A stretch of DNA of 64,000 bases from Hymenolepis diminuta (lineage: Eukaryota > Platyhelminthes > Cestoda > Cyclophyllidea > Hymenolepididae), in NCBI GenBank assembly GCA_900708905.1, contig CAADRB010000001.1, positions 5,244,649 through 5,308,648 on the forward strand, in the 5' to 3' direction. Positions 1 to 11,712 of the stretch are shown piece after piece (position 1 is the first letter of the stretch; each line of letters begins with the position of its first letter). Under the pieces are notes generated by a model. That model did not search any database. It saw nothing but the letters and a program-made list of their open reading frames with translations, and was not told where the DNA came from. A program made the translations under genes and the position numbers.

Positions 1-565
1 TCATATTGGTTATGTATGACTAGTTTGTGCATTATATGTTGAATCAAGTAAAATTCTATTTAAAGTTAAATACCAGAATCGCAGGTGAAAAAATTATCCG
101 TTCGTGGTCTGCTTCCATGAGGCAGATTAGGAGAGCTGCATGCCCACAATTTAGTGTTAAGCTTTACTTTCTTGCGTCCGATCAGATGCTAAATTTTAGT
201 GATTCGTAGGTTTTTTCGATGGTACTTTTAATTGAGATACCATGGGATTGCAGAACGTTTTAGTACGACTACATCTCTTCAGATTTGCTAGACACGCATG
301 TTTTCGATAATTATTGCAATTTCTGCCATCCCGTGTCTAATGGTTATTCGCATGTCCTGTTATCTTCGAGTGCAGAGCCTGTTAAAGTTTTCTGGCTTGC
401 AATTAATATATGTGAGACCGAATGGGAAATTTTCAAGTTTATTTCTTAGTGAATTATGACGTTTTGCTTGGTTTCAGCTAATCTTCAATTCCATTGGTTA
501 TAAATTTTAAACTGCTAAATAGCCGTATCTTGTTTATTATTTTTATTGTTTTTTCCCCGTTTCAG
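1..565 (+). other. Intron of the CDK11 gene (5' part outside window)
   Basis: AT-rich sequence upstream of the first visible kinase exon. It ends in a good polypyrimidine tract and a TTTCAG acceptor at 560-565. I see no upstream CDK11 exon here; the short open frames lack kinase motifs and splice context. The 5' exons of the gene (RE/RS-rich N-terminus and kinase N-lobe) must lie left of the window. Confidence 0.6.
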
Positions 566-2499
566 GAAGTAAGGCCTACTCCACAGCAATTGATATGTGG
601 TCGGTGGGGTGTATCTTCGCAGAATTTCTCCTCCAGCGTCCTCTATTCCCCGGCAAAGGTGAGGTTGATCAAGTCAACATGATCTTCCGTGATCTTGGAA
701 CACCCAATGAACGCATCTGGCCAGGTGTATCTCAGCTACCAGGAATGAAGAGCACCGTGTTCACTGAGTATCCTTATAATCAGTTGCGTCGTCGCTTTAC
801 AGAAAAGCAGATATCTGCCAGTGGATTTGAACTTCTTACCAGGTACGTTTTGTCTCTATTGTAGCATGAATAAAATCGATGGAAGTTATCGTTTGCATTT
901 GTCTAATAAATTTGCCGAAAATAGAAGTTATTTAGAAATTTAATCTCTGGAGAATAGAGACTGTCTAGGGTAACACCTATCTTATCACGGTTTTCACCGC
1001 AAAACAAAATAGAGTAATTGAGATTGTGGGAACTGTCGTCTGCTAGGGGGAGAAATGGAAGCAGCAAAGTTTTCAAGTAGATGTCACTCCAAAGTCGACA
1101 AAAACATCGGTACTGTGAATGTGGGAGGAATAAATCATATACATCGACGAGAGTCCGAAATTAGCCAGAGTTCGTATAATTTCAGGATAATCCAGGTGCA
1201 TAAGGTTAAGCGCTCAATTAATCGTAAAATACCTGTGTTGATCGTTAAATCAGTTCACAAGTCTGTTGTTTCCTAACTCTTCTTCCGTCAGATCTTTTTT
1301 TAAATGTGAATTATTCTGCCATTTAGTTTTAATTATCAGATTCCGATCATTGGTAGTGTATATTTACACGTTCTATAATTTCTAAGTGTTTCAAATTTTT
1401 AATCAGTTTATCCAGTATGGTCTAAAAATCATTCTTTATCCGGTAAAGCTTAGTGGTTCGAATTCGAAATCTTCACACGACTAATTGACTTCGTCTGGAT
1501 AGTGAAAAATGATAAATTGAATGAAGTATTTCATACAACGTTATAATTCTTGCGAATGGACAATTTATGAATTCCATGAGATAGCGCTATTCTAAACTGC
1601 CAATCTATGCTTTTTTGGATTGCAATTCTTATTAAGATCATCTGTCCATTGAGTATCAATGTCAAGTCTTGTTAAATGATTTTAAATAGGCTAACATTTT
1701 ACAAGTAACTGGTAAAAATGCCTCACTCATCGGCCAAAGGTCGGAAGTACCCTAATTTTTTCTAGAATTTGTGCTTGAATACTTATTACCTTCTTCATAA
1801 GCCGGGTTCATCCGGTTTATGGTCTACAAGCTGATATCCTAACCAAGTAAAACATGATTTCTCCTTATAACGAAAATTTATTACATTCCAACCCGAACTA
1901 TATACGGTATAGCGTAATTCATAATAATTTGTATTTACATTTTAAAGGATAAGCGTTATTTCAGCAATTATGGGAAGAAAACACAAATAAAGTATTAATT
2001 TCGTCAAGTGGAAATATTTGATAAATATTCGTAATTGTATTTGCACCTTGACAACCCACAAACGTTAAACACTTCATATTTTTGCATTATAGTATTTACT
2101 TTACTTATAAAGTGTAAGTAGTTTGAACATTTCTTTCTTTACTTTTGCAGTCTCCTGACGTACTGCCCTGAACGTCGACTAACAGCAGAGAAAGCCCTCA
2201 CTCACCGTTACTTCACCGAACGTCCTCAAGCCATTCATCCATCCATGATGCCCAGTTGGCCAGCCAAATCAGAAGGTGGTCGACCAACCACAGTGGCGGG
2301 TTCTCAGCGTCCAGCGTCCCCAAAGCCTCCACCAGGGGCCACTGGAGTCCTACAGGAACCTCCACCACCCCTTGGTGCTTCACGATTTTTTGCAACTTCA
2401 GGAGCGTCAAAAAGGACCCCCTCGAAGTTTGCCACATCTGGTGCTGGAAGTGGAGCGCGGGGGTCGGGCCCGGATCATGGCTTTCTTTTGAGATTTTAA
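566..2499 (+). CDS. CDK11: Cyclin-dependent kinase 11 (PITSLRE/CDC2L), 3' end, partial
   Basis: Two terminal exons of a CDK11-type Ser/Thr kinase, a family acting in transcription, pre-mRNA splicing and cell-cycle control with L-type cyclins. Exon 566-842 starts in phase 1 and encodes the C-lobe from subdomain [13 protein letters not shown], then [25 protein letters not shown] and PYNQLRRRF. All are hallmark CDK11 stretches (human [35 protein letters not shown]). Exon 2151-2499 begins after TTTTGCAG and continues with [16 protein letters not shown] (the C-lobe Arg of RR is present) and [13 protein letters not shown], matching the CDK11 motif DPSMFPTWPAKSE. The tail is rich in Pro, Gly and Ser and ends FLLRF (human FSLKF). 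The phases join across the 1308-bp intron. The ATP loop, HRD and DFG lie outside the window. Confidence 0.95.
843..2150 (+). other. CDK11 last intron
   Basis: Starts GTACGT after the codon fragment AG and ends TTTTGCAG. It holds no recognised gene. The segment at 1441-1480 contains a sequence resembling a pol III B box (GTGGTTCGAATTC), too isolated to call. Confidence 0.7.
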
Positions 2500-4171
2500 G
2501 GACTTTCTAATTCCCCCTTTCTCCCTGTCCCTTGTACATTATCCTATATTATTGTTGCAAAAAGGTTGCAGTTACTTGTTATTTTGCAATATGAGGTCTA
2601 ATTGTGTAATGACTGTGTTTTTTAGCTTTTTTATTCAACTGAGGCTTTGGTGTCTCAACGGCGCACTTTTTTAAAGTACTAGAGATTGGAATACTCCCGG
2701 TATGGTTGTTGGGCTGTTACTTTGTTTATGAGTTCGTTTACGTTGGTTATGGTTTATCTTTTTATAAGTTTCGTTTGTGTATTCGTGTTCGCTTTTGCTT
2801 TACTTGCCTGAACATGAATTCCTGTGCGTTTTTAATTTGTCATTTTGTGCAGTGTTTGAAAGGATTCATATTTCTTTTCGAGGGTGAAAATATATAGAAA
2901 TGAAAGTAATTAAAATATATAATGTTTCAATAGTTTAAATGTATGGACCAGTTAAGGCAATCATGTTTTTATCGTTACCATATCGAGATTCCTTGTAACG
3001 GTGTCCATTTAAGGTTCCCTACTGCTAACTAGAAACACTATTAAGTAGGTACTGTATTGTGCATACAGCTGCGATTGGCCAGACCCAACGTAATTCCCAT
3101 GGAGAAGGGTGAATAGGTCGACCCCCTGGGCAATTTATTAATTCATCAAAGATGATGATTGACGATTAAAGGTTAATCCACTGTCGGATCTATGACAGTT
3201 TTGCTCAGATTGTTTGCCAAGTTGTCTGGAGGACCATGGGCTCGCATATTGATAGGATTCATGAGTAATTGCCTGTTTGATGTGAACCGCTCATCTAAAG
3301 ACAAATCGTTGACTATTTGTTGGTATTCTGTCAGTAAAGAACATTAAGCTGTTGATCGACAGTATCATCCGACTTCCATGTCGCTTTAACGTCGGTTAAC
3401 GTTAGAGCATTACTGTCTCTTAGACCGCTTGTACCCAACTGTCTAAATGCCAGGGTAACGTTGAGGTAAGATCGTTTCTCCTTATGAATTTCACTTTTTC
3501 AGTTTAATTTGAGCCTAATTTAATACTCCGGCTTATCATCTGTTATGTATGATGTTGTGAAATCTGAAGTCTGTCTAGATTTGAATCGATCCTTCTAATA
3601 TGCCTCTAGTAACTTTGCTCGAGTCATAATCGAAAGAGCATTCGAACTCCCAAGCCCATTTAGGTAAGCGTTTCCTAACGTTCATCTTGGGTAGAGAGTG
3701 ATATCATAGAGCCTCCTTGGTGAGATACTCGAATTCTGCCACTTTTTATTAGCCATACCTAACTAATGCGGCTGGCCGTTCCGGTCACTGGATGTGCATC
3801 GACTTTAGGCATATATGACGACTTTATCAGTTTTCAAACATCCCTTGTATCAGGAGAAAGGATATATCCGAATTTGGTATCTCTTTCAACTTGTTAAATT
3901 GCTTGTTTGGGCGTTAAAATTTGCTTATTATGATCAAGTGGTCAGTCACTCGTGTGTACTCGTGTCCGTTGTCATAACAAGGTTATTAGTCATTCAGTTT
4001 TGCTAACCAATCACGATAGTGTCCTTGGGTGAGGTTAAGTACGCGAAAAATTGCGCAAAACAATCGCCCAGTCGATCAGAGCTTCCCGGCATAAGTGTCT
4101 TTCTATCTCCCAGCGTTTAGGTTTTTAAAATTATTCTCGGTGTTTCTTGACAGTTTTCGATAGGAGGCGAT
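2500..4171. other. CDK11 3' UTR and intergenic DNA before HYLS1
   Basis: Follows the CDK11 stop. T-rich sequence runs to about 2950, with an ATTAAA at about 2909 as a possible poly(A) signal. The rest contains no open frame with protein character except the SINE body at 3719-3830. The HYLS1 start codon follows a TTCGATAGGAGGCGAT leader. Confidence 0.5.
3719..3830 (-). repeat. SINE-like dispersed repeat, partial copy (body only)
   Basis: On the minus strand this stretch aligns with the body of the repeat at 48415-48615. Both share GCACAYCCAGTG, then a block with AGAACGCC/GGAACGGCC, then TAATAAA, then GGCAGAATTC/GACAGAATTC and a closing TCACC. The tRNA-like head is poorly preserved here. See the copies at 13915, 48415 and 50335. 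Confidence 0.5.
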
Positions 4172-7100
4172 ATGATAACTTCTTCAGTCAGTTCCAACGG
4201 AATTCCACCGGATTTGGAGTTTTCTTTGGATGAAATTAGTGCAGAATTAGCGAAATTGGGCGTGAGAGAGACCTCTCCAACCCGGCTGGCTGCCATCAAG
4301 GCGGATTTGGATAAAATGATTGCCCGTGATCTTGACAGTCTTTCTCTAGATGGAAGAGGGGATTGTACACTTGGATCGAGCTCTTTAACTACCACAAGTT
4401 CCCTCTCGGTGAGTTAAGTAGTAAATTTGCGCGACTGTTGCTTTAAATATCAGCTAACTTATGGATCAGATCCCTTAATTTTTATTCTTCTCTTCACATT
4501 TTTCATGGAAGGTATGATAATGCAAAGCCCGAGGGATTTATAGAAATTTTTGACATGGAAGAAAAGGAACATTATCTTGACACGAGATTAAAATGGCACT
4601 CTCAAATTGACCTAGTCTATTGGTTGTTGGTGCCTTCTTCTGTATTTGGGACTTGAGATTAGATAAAGGTGCATCCAGTACATAGTCTAGTAGAGGCCAA
4701 TCAAGTAGTTAGCCATTTTCCCCTTATTTCGTTTTCTCATGGAATCACAGTACTTCTTCCTGCTTAATCTTTATGCTTGTCAACTGTAACCATTTGATTA
4801 TATCAGTGGGCAACTAACGCTATTTCAATTTCGTTTTTTTGAGATTATCGGTAACAATTAAAAAGCTCTAGTCGTTCTAATAGGAAGGCTAATTACTACA
4901 TTCTTTTCAACTGACCTCTCCGTTATCATATTTTTAAAGCCGATGGGGAAATTGGTGCAACCCTAATTTGCCACTTATTTAATCTAGACTGCCACAGCGT
5001 GATTATTATGTGTTCAGAATTGAGATAAGTTAGAAGATACGCAAATGAAATGGCCTAATTGTTAAGGAAGTAAGAATGCTTATAGGTTATTGGGCACAAG
5101 GACTGGGTTGGTTGCCAGAGATGTAACATTGACGAGACTCAATTCCCAGGCCTGAACAGGGAATGACAGTAGTCATGAACCAGAGCATCCAAATTCTATT
5201 GACAGAATTGTGTAAATCCTTTTCAGAACTCCACAAAGTTATAAAAGTCTGCTTTTTGAAACCCTTATTAATAAAAAGAGAAACTCCTCTGATTTACTCC
5301 TTGGATCCTATTTTATAATCGCTTTCCTTTAAAACGTTGTAGGAACGACACTTTGATCTTCCATTCTAATTGTCTCTGGTATAAATTTAAGGACTGCTTC
5401 GATTTAAATCTAATATATGTTTGCTTATTTACATAAATTAAGTCTGAAGACTCGGATTTAACGCTCACAATTGATCAATTCACTGATGAAAGACAAGGAA
5501 AAGAAATCCAATCGAATGAAGACGAACTGGAGTTAGCCGATATAACATCATCCCTGACAGATTTTGAAATGGAATTCTTACAACGTAACTGCCGTTCAGG
5601 TAAGTATATGCGAGTTTTAATCGCATTTTTGTAAGATCCTGAAATTTTATGGTGCGGATAGTGGATTTCAGTCCACGAAGTTCGAGGTTTTCTCTCGTTT
5701 ATTACTTAATGCATATTTAAGAACATGCCGAAATTGTCACTATTTTCAAATATTTTCTTCAAGGGCATTTGACCTTGCCTGCCTATGTATACCGCATTAA
5801 TAACTATATGCTACGTTCCTTATTTTTAGCCAATTCTATACTTCGCAAGAGGTGGATTGACTCAATTCACAATAACGACAACATTAATCGAAGAATTGTA
5901 AGTAATTATTTTTGCTTATAGAGTTTATTTGTATTTCGGCTTGCCATTTTCTTCCACTCCCATCTAGCCCATTTTTCAGTTGCTACATTCCTGTTGATTT
6001 AACTCTGTTAAAGTTACCTCTTTGATTTATCTTTTCTGCTCTCCACTCATACAAACGTACTGGGGTGGCCGTAGTATCTGCTCGTTATCCCATCATCTAC
6101 TGGGTTGAATTTTAGCCAAACTGTCTCCGGTTTATCATAAAATTCATCAGGCTCAAAATATTTTACCTTTTTAAATAGAGACCTATCTATTCATTCTTAC
6201 TAAAGGAGGTGGTTGTTAATTGAGTAGCTATTGAAGCCATGTTAACCACTCTACTCTTTGATATGTAGCGGATAATGTTCCTCATATATGAGTAACTTTG
6301 TTAAATAAGCATATCATTACATAATTGACGTCTTTTTTCAGTTATAAATTAATTCTATATCCTATCTTCCCAAGCGTACGACATCTTCACGCGGTTCTCT
6401 CTGCACTAACATTGGACAATCAACAAGATGGTCTGCAAATGAAAAATGTGATAAAACCTCCTTTTTTGTCTCTCACAGTAAATGTTATTCGTCCTTCAAT
6501 ACATTTCCACAATTGAATTTGGTCTGTTTAAGTTAGATTCTTACATTGCAGATGAAGATAATCCTGTGATGCTTGAGAAAACTCACAGCAATAGAGTTCC
6601 ACTTCGACTAAGTCCGCCGGAAAGCACAGATCTTGATCGAAATTTGCCCAGATCAAGATCTGCTCCATCTCGACGAGTAAGTATTTATAGTTAATAGTAC
6701 GAAATGTTTGCTCTAACTCTAGCATTGGATCAATTACCTAATAACGGCAAGATATATTTCAATGAAACTTTATTATTCAGGTAATTGGTTCGATATTGTC
6801 AACCAATTTATATAATTTATCTCCGGTTATAACATTTACAGTTAGTTTTCTTAAGGCAAGTTATTGAGTCGAGACTTTTATGTGATTATATGTCAAATTG
6901 GGGTCTTTTTTATAAACTTGTTATCTTTAACTACAACCTTAGCAGTTTTCCCTTAGACAGTCTTAGGCTAAATGAAATAATTATTTTCATATAAGAAAAG
7001 AAAAATCATATCGAAGCCTCAGTAAAAATGGAATCTTTTTGGTGCTCTGTTCATATTTATTCAATGAAAGTTGTACTTGGTCATGTACTTGGCTAATCAT

Positions 7101-7650
7101 AGATAGTCACTTAGCCTCACAATCTAAATCTATTTAAACCACTATACTTTCTGACATTTTTCTAATATATGTTAGCAACTTTGATCGTATTTTTCCCAAG
7201 CGTATATTAAGCAACATCATAGTAGAAGACTAAATATTCTTAGTATTTTCTCAGTGATGCATTTAGGCCGTGATTGAAAACCCCTAATTTTGTCTACATT
7301 ATAGGTCACCTCGATGCCCATAGTAGAAAGACCTAAAAAAGATGCAAACTCTTTAAGTACTGTTATTCGGATAGCTTGCCTATGCATATTTTTAGCTCTT
7401 TCCATCAAATCAGCGACGGGGAATGAATCGAAGTGACCCAGTGTCCTTGTGGCGAATGTACAACCGCCAGTGGGAGCGTCAAGCAAGAACTAATGCAATC
7501 AGTGAGCGAGCCCTACGCTGGTCAGTGAAAGCTGCAATGTCTGTTCGGGAAGTCCCTTTACTGAATTCCTCTCGGCGCTCTCTTCTCAATGGCCCCTTTT
7601 CTTCGGTAAATAAATTTACTGTCTTGATCGTTCTCAAATGGTTTGATTAA
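4172..7650 (+). CDS. HYLS1: HYLS1 (hydrolethalus syndrome protein 1 homologue), centriole/ciliogenesis
   Basis: HYLS1 binds centrioles and is needed to turn them into ciliary basal bodies. Exons: 4172-4408, 5443-5599, 5830-5897, 6375-6447, 6552-6676 and 7396-7650; phases fit at every junction. Exon 1 carries the HYLS-1 box (LDEISAELAKLGVRETSPTR followed by LAAIKADLDKMIARDL). The last exon carries the C-terminal signature DPVSLWRMYNRQWERQ followed by RALRWSVKAAM (human: DPV.RY...K..W and LRWGVRE). If translation runs to the stop at 7650 the product is about 304 aa, close to human HYLS1 at 299. Weak points: exon 4 rests on phase and a CCCAAG acceptor rather than similarity; a GTAAAT at 7606 could be a donor to a further exon; and the last exon has two in-frame acceptors, at 7396 and 7414. 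An AATAAA lies at 7849-7854. Confidence 0.82.
4409..5442 (+). other. HYLS1 intron 1
   Basis: Starts GTGAGT and ends AAATTAAG. AT-rich, with no gene or repeat recognised. The other HYLS1 introns are 230, 477, 104 and about 719 bp. Confidence 0.65.
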
Positions 7651-8750
7651 TAGTCTGAATGAGTTTTAACTGTGTTTTAACAGCGACTTTGAATAAGGAT
7701 GCTACTGGTTTTTGAATGTAATTACTGCTACTTATTAAATTGCCAGTAGCACGTATGTTCGGATGGTGATGTGCTTGACTTCAACAATCCAATCAAAGTG
7801 TTCGTGTTCGCAGTTTTTTTCTGTTCATAGATATTCTAAACTGTGGATAATAAATGGCTGTAATATGTTAAATGCTCTGTTTTCATAAAAATCATTTGAT
7901 AATTTTGATTCGCGGGTGGAATTTGTATTTGTCACTTAGTGATAAATAGAAGTTTTACATTATTGTACGATACCTGAAGTTCTTACAAATATTTGACTTC
8001 ATCGTATGGAAGATAATCGAACAGAGAATCATTCAAATATCTACCTCTATTTTTGTGAGTAAATGCCACTTAATTATTGAAATCATTTTAAGAGATTCGG
8101 TAGGTATATAATAACCGCTGCATGTCAGGACGGAATCCAATGCCACTTAAATATATCTCAGCTATTTAGGCCAAAGCTCTAATAGAAAGAAAACAAAGAG
8201 TTATATGACGTGAAACTTACAGGAAGTCGATAAATTTAGTGAGAAGTTTTAGCACATGACAATTCACCTTAGTTTGAGCCAATGGAAGAGTTTGAACTCG
8301 GTGAAAAGTTAAAAAGCGTGTAATTTAGGTCACAGTGTTGACAGATTAATGAGAAAATATGACGACTATCAATCTCATCTACGGAGGCTTCGAACAACAA
8401 TCTGAGAAGTATAAGAAAACGTTCAGGCATTCCGGAAAGCAAGCCATTTAAAATTTTCCAGATTTAAAGGAGACATATTGGACACTCAGTTGTTGATGAA
8501 AATAGGCAATAAAATCACAACAAAAAACGATATAAGTGTAGTGAGTGATTCAATTGTAGGCTTTATCATATTTTGCTTTTACTTTCATTTACTTAAAAAG
8601 GAGTGTTGTCATCTAGTATCCCTAAGACGTCTCTAAAATTGTGAGAGCTGTGTTAGCTTAAAACTCTTCTTATTAAATACAATAATCCTGTAAAGAAGGA
8701 AAGAGTAAGGCGACCATTCTTCTCTGTCAGATGTGTTTTTATGCAATTAT
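7651..8750. other. Intergenic DNA downstream of HYLS1
   Basis: AT-rich sequence with a candidate HYLS1 poly(A) signal at 7849-7854 (AATAAA). I see no coding exon, RNA gene or repeat otherwise. Confidence 0.5.
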
Positions 8751-8754
8751 TTCA

Positions 8755-8985
8755 AACTGACGTCTGCTCTGCGAATTGAAGGGTAGCATTTCCTTTGAAT
8801 ATGACCTTCAGAAATGAAAACTTTCCTCCTCCCCACCTTAAGAGCTCGCATCTTATCCCATTAGGATCCGGAGTTTTAGCATTAGAGAGTTTAGCTCTAG
8901 CTAGTAGTAACGCTACCACAGTCAGGTTCGGCTTACGACATAAAACCTTTGCGTCAGGTAAAGTACATTCACGGAGAGCTTCCAA
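8755..8985 (-). pseudogene. Non-LTR retrotransposon reverse-transcriptase remnant
   Basis: A short minus-strand frame reads VVALLLARAKLSNAKTPDPN and then GIRCELLRWGGG. This matches the entry of the reverse transcriptase domain in RTE/CR1-like LINEs, where the family reads roughly ..LKNGKAPGPDGIPAELLK.GG... The flanking sequence continues open but shows no further RT blocks, and no endonuclease or catalytic YADD block is nearby. It is a fragment of a dead element rather than a host gene. The LINE clade cannot be decided from this length. Confidence 0.5.
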
Positions 8986-11309
8986 TATTAAGGCATAATG
9001 CTGAGCTAAATCAGAGGTATCTTGCCTGCCTTGAAATATTTACACTCAGCCAATTTCTGTGAGTTAGACCTAAAAGCTTGTCTTAGGGATTTGAATGTTT
9101 GGCATTGACTCTCTCATTATCATTATATCCGTAGTTTTTCTTACATGCTAGAGACTAATTCTCTGTAAAATCATAAGGATCAAATTTCATCAAGCTGTTA
9201 AGCCTATTTGAACTGAAAAAGATAGTGGACTTCATCTGATATTGGTAATATTTCTAATTTTATTTCAGACGTTTATTTACTACACGTTGCCTTTTTCACT
9301 AATCTCAAATGGCCTTGTAGCGGATGCTACACCAATAAGCCTTTTCGCTACAGCTAAGTAATTCTCCTAAGCAGTCCAAATTGCCTCTAACGGAGTCCTC
9401 TATTATAAGTTTCCTCATAAAATTAGCTGGGCTATGACAAGGTAGTAAGATCAAGGAAGATGTTAAGTGGCGAGGGTTTACTGCTCAACTATGGCTCGTT
9501 GCCAAAAGCTTAGTCATGAAATACCAACAACGCTAGGCTGTAGGGATATTGATTGCTGATTGGCTGAGGACTCTGTACGCACGGCCACGCCTGTTCTCTA
9601 CGCGATCGGTTACATATTCGCGCTTTCTAACGCACGTGATTTAATCAGTCTAGGTAGCGTTGTGAACCCCACAGCTTCATTAGTCCTTGCTATTCAGACT
9701 TTAGCAAATGTGGAAAAAATTTGTTTGCATTAGACAGTCCATCATTTCATTGGATAAGCTTAATTAAATCGCAAACGGTAAGATATTTTCTGATAAATTA
9801 ATAGTTGATAACAGACTTGGACACAGAAATCAAATAATAAACATTGTTACGATTTACCTAATTCACAAATTACTTTATATTCTATACAATAATAAGCAGT
9901 TTTCCGCCTTTTACTTGCTCTTAACTTCATTCTTAAGTTGAACTAACTCACTCTACATCCTGCATAAAATAATATGCTTTTAGAGCAGCAGTAATCCTGT
10001 CGGTAAATCCACTTTGAAACCAGACCTTATTAGTTAAGGTATTCCCTCATAGAATTAATGGTATTCCTAAGAGCCTATCTGGAGTTAGAAGACCAAGAAT
10101 TATATGGAATCACGTGCATATCGGATAATGGGAAATGAATGGGAGGGGAAAGGAGTAATTAGTAGGAAAGAAAATGGGGAAGAATGAATGAGGGATCAGT
10201 ACTGAACAAGGACAATCCGGACCTTGAGAAACAGGCAAAAGGCGGTTGGTCGATTTCGCGTTCTTTTTTCATTAATGTGCAATTGGCAATTAGGGCAGAG
10301 GTTGGAATCAGTAGGCGTGCAATACACAGAGAAGGTTAGCAAGTCCATGGGTCGTGCACAGGTACTACGGTTCTAATGTTGCACCTGATTTAACTAGTAC
10401 TCATACATTTGTAAGTCTTAAATGGAATTAATATCGAAAATAATTGTAACGAGTAGGAAAAACCGATCAATTTTCAACATCCGATTGTATACTTAGACAA
10501 TGTATGCTGAAACTTGGAATTGCTATCAACCAGCACGTCTACCACACCACTAGTTAGACTCTTTTCAAATCCTTAACAGTCAGGTGTTTATCTCCAAACA
10601 CCTAGCAAAATTCTTCACTGTCTTCTCCAAATTTTACAGAGGACTTTATCAACTCCAAACTGATAAAGCCTCACATCGATTCTTCGATTTATATACAAGT
10701 CTAATTGGCTCTCTTCTCTCCAACTCCTACTGGCCATATCCTTCAGCCATCTTCTGTCCGTCTGTAACACTTTTTACAGCACCTTAAGCGCCTTCTATTT
10801 CTATAGGCCCCTCCCCTTTTCTCCCTCTCTCTGATACTTCTCCTAAATTCACCAATGCCCTTGCTTAATTACTTACCTGATGCCCTACTTACCCCTACGT
10901 CTAGAAACACATTCCTTTGAAATGAATTAATGCGCACTGAAGAATATGGTGGTGTTTCTTCTACAAATATCATAAAAGGCATTTATTGGGAAGTCTAAAT
11001 GAATATTTACGATGCACACGAAAGAAATTCGCGAGCTTTATCTCTAGTGTACTTGGTTATGGGTCATTGAATTTATACGCTCACACCTGGATATATAGGA
11101 ACACCAATTACTGGCAAACCAGGCAGCCACTATGTCCACTTCAATGCTTTGATCCTGTGCAGGTTGAGGAAACGTATGGATGAAGACGTTATCCTCATAT
11201 GGATGGTGGATGAAGTTCCTTCTTAGTAGTGAAGGGTAACTCTCTATGCATTTCCACAATTACCTTTTATTCACATTCTCCACGACAATACCTCGGTTTT
11301 TCGCCCACG
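8986..11309. other. Intergenic DNA, nothing coding recognised
   Basis: Mixed AT-rich sequence with one more GC-rich patch near 9550-9660 (many CG dinucleotides). The short open frames here show no family motif and no exon-like boundaries. Confidence 0.4.
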
Positions 11310-11712
11310 AAGTTGGAGTGATCTCATTTATGTCCCTATGACGTATAAGCCCTGTCTACCATGTCTAAACGCGTCCGTCGATTTCCCCTCTTTTCTATAG
11401 CCGCCTCGCTTCACATAAAGGCACATCTGCGCTCATGCTCTCACGTGGCCTTACCCAAGTGACTCACAAAGCTATCTTTGTTTTCCACTCAATAACAAAG
11501 CACGCGTGTCAGTTACCGGCTTCTACGCTTCCTGCTCGTTTCAAACTCGTTGTGGCTTACCAGAGTACAATTTTGTCTGGTCAACTCTTGGTGTTCTGCT
11601 CCACGATTGTTGTTAGCTCTTACTCAAACAGCTACGAATTGGTGACTGTTATTGCTGTTCCAATTTGCTAGCTGCATCGGTTAGTTGTTATCTAACTCCA
11701 ACAACTGTGTGT
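11310..11712 (+). repeat. Arm 1 of a diverged inverted repeat pair
   Basis: The plus strand here aligns with the minus strand of 13030-13390. Matching blocks in order are AGTGATNTC..TTATG.CCCTATGAC, CTCACG..GCC..CC.AGTGACTCA, TTTCCACTCA, CTCTTGGTNTTCTGCTC, and near the end GTTAGTTGTTATC followed by AACTCCAACA. Small indels separate the blocks. No long open frame is conserved between the arms, so a non-coding element (solo LTR, foldback or MITE arm) is more likely than a gene. Confidence 0.6.

Noticed and set aside
7217..7486. Minus-strand frame overlapping the HYLS1 last exon
   Set aside because: Antisense to a clearly conserved HYLS1 segment; no motif of its own.
11435..11671. Open frame in intergenic region
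   Set aside because: It lies within the inverted repeat arm and is not preserved as a frame in the other arm.
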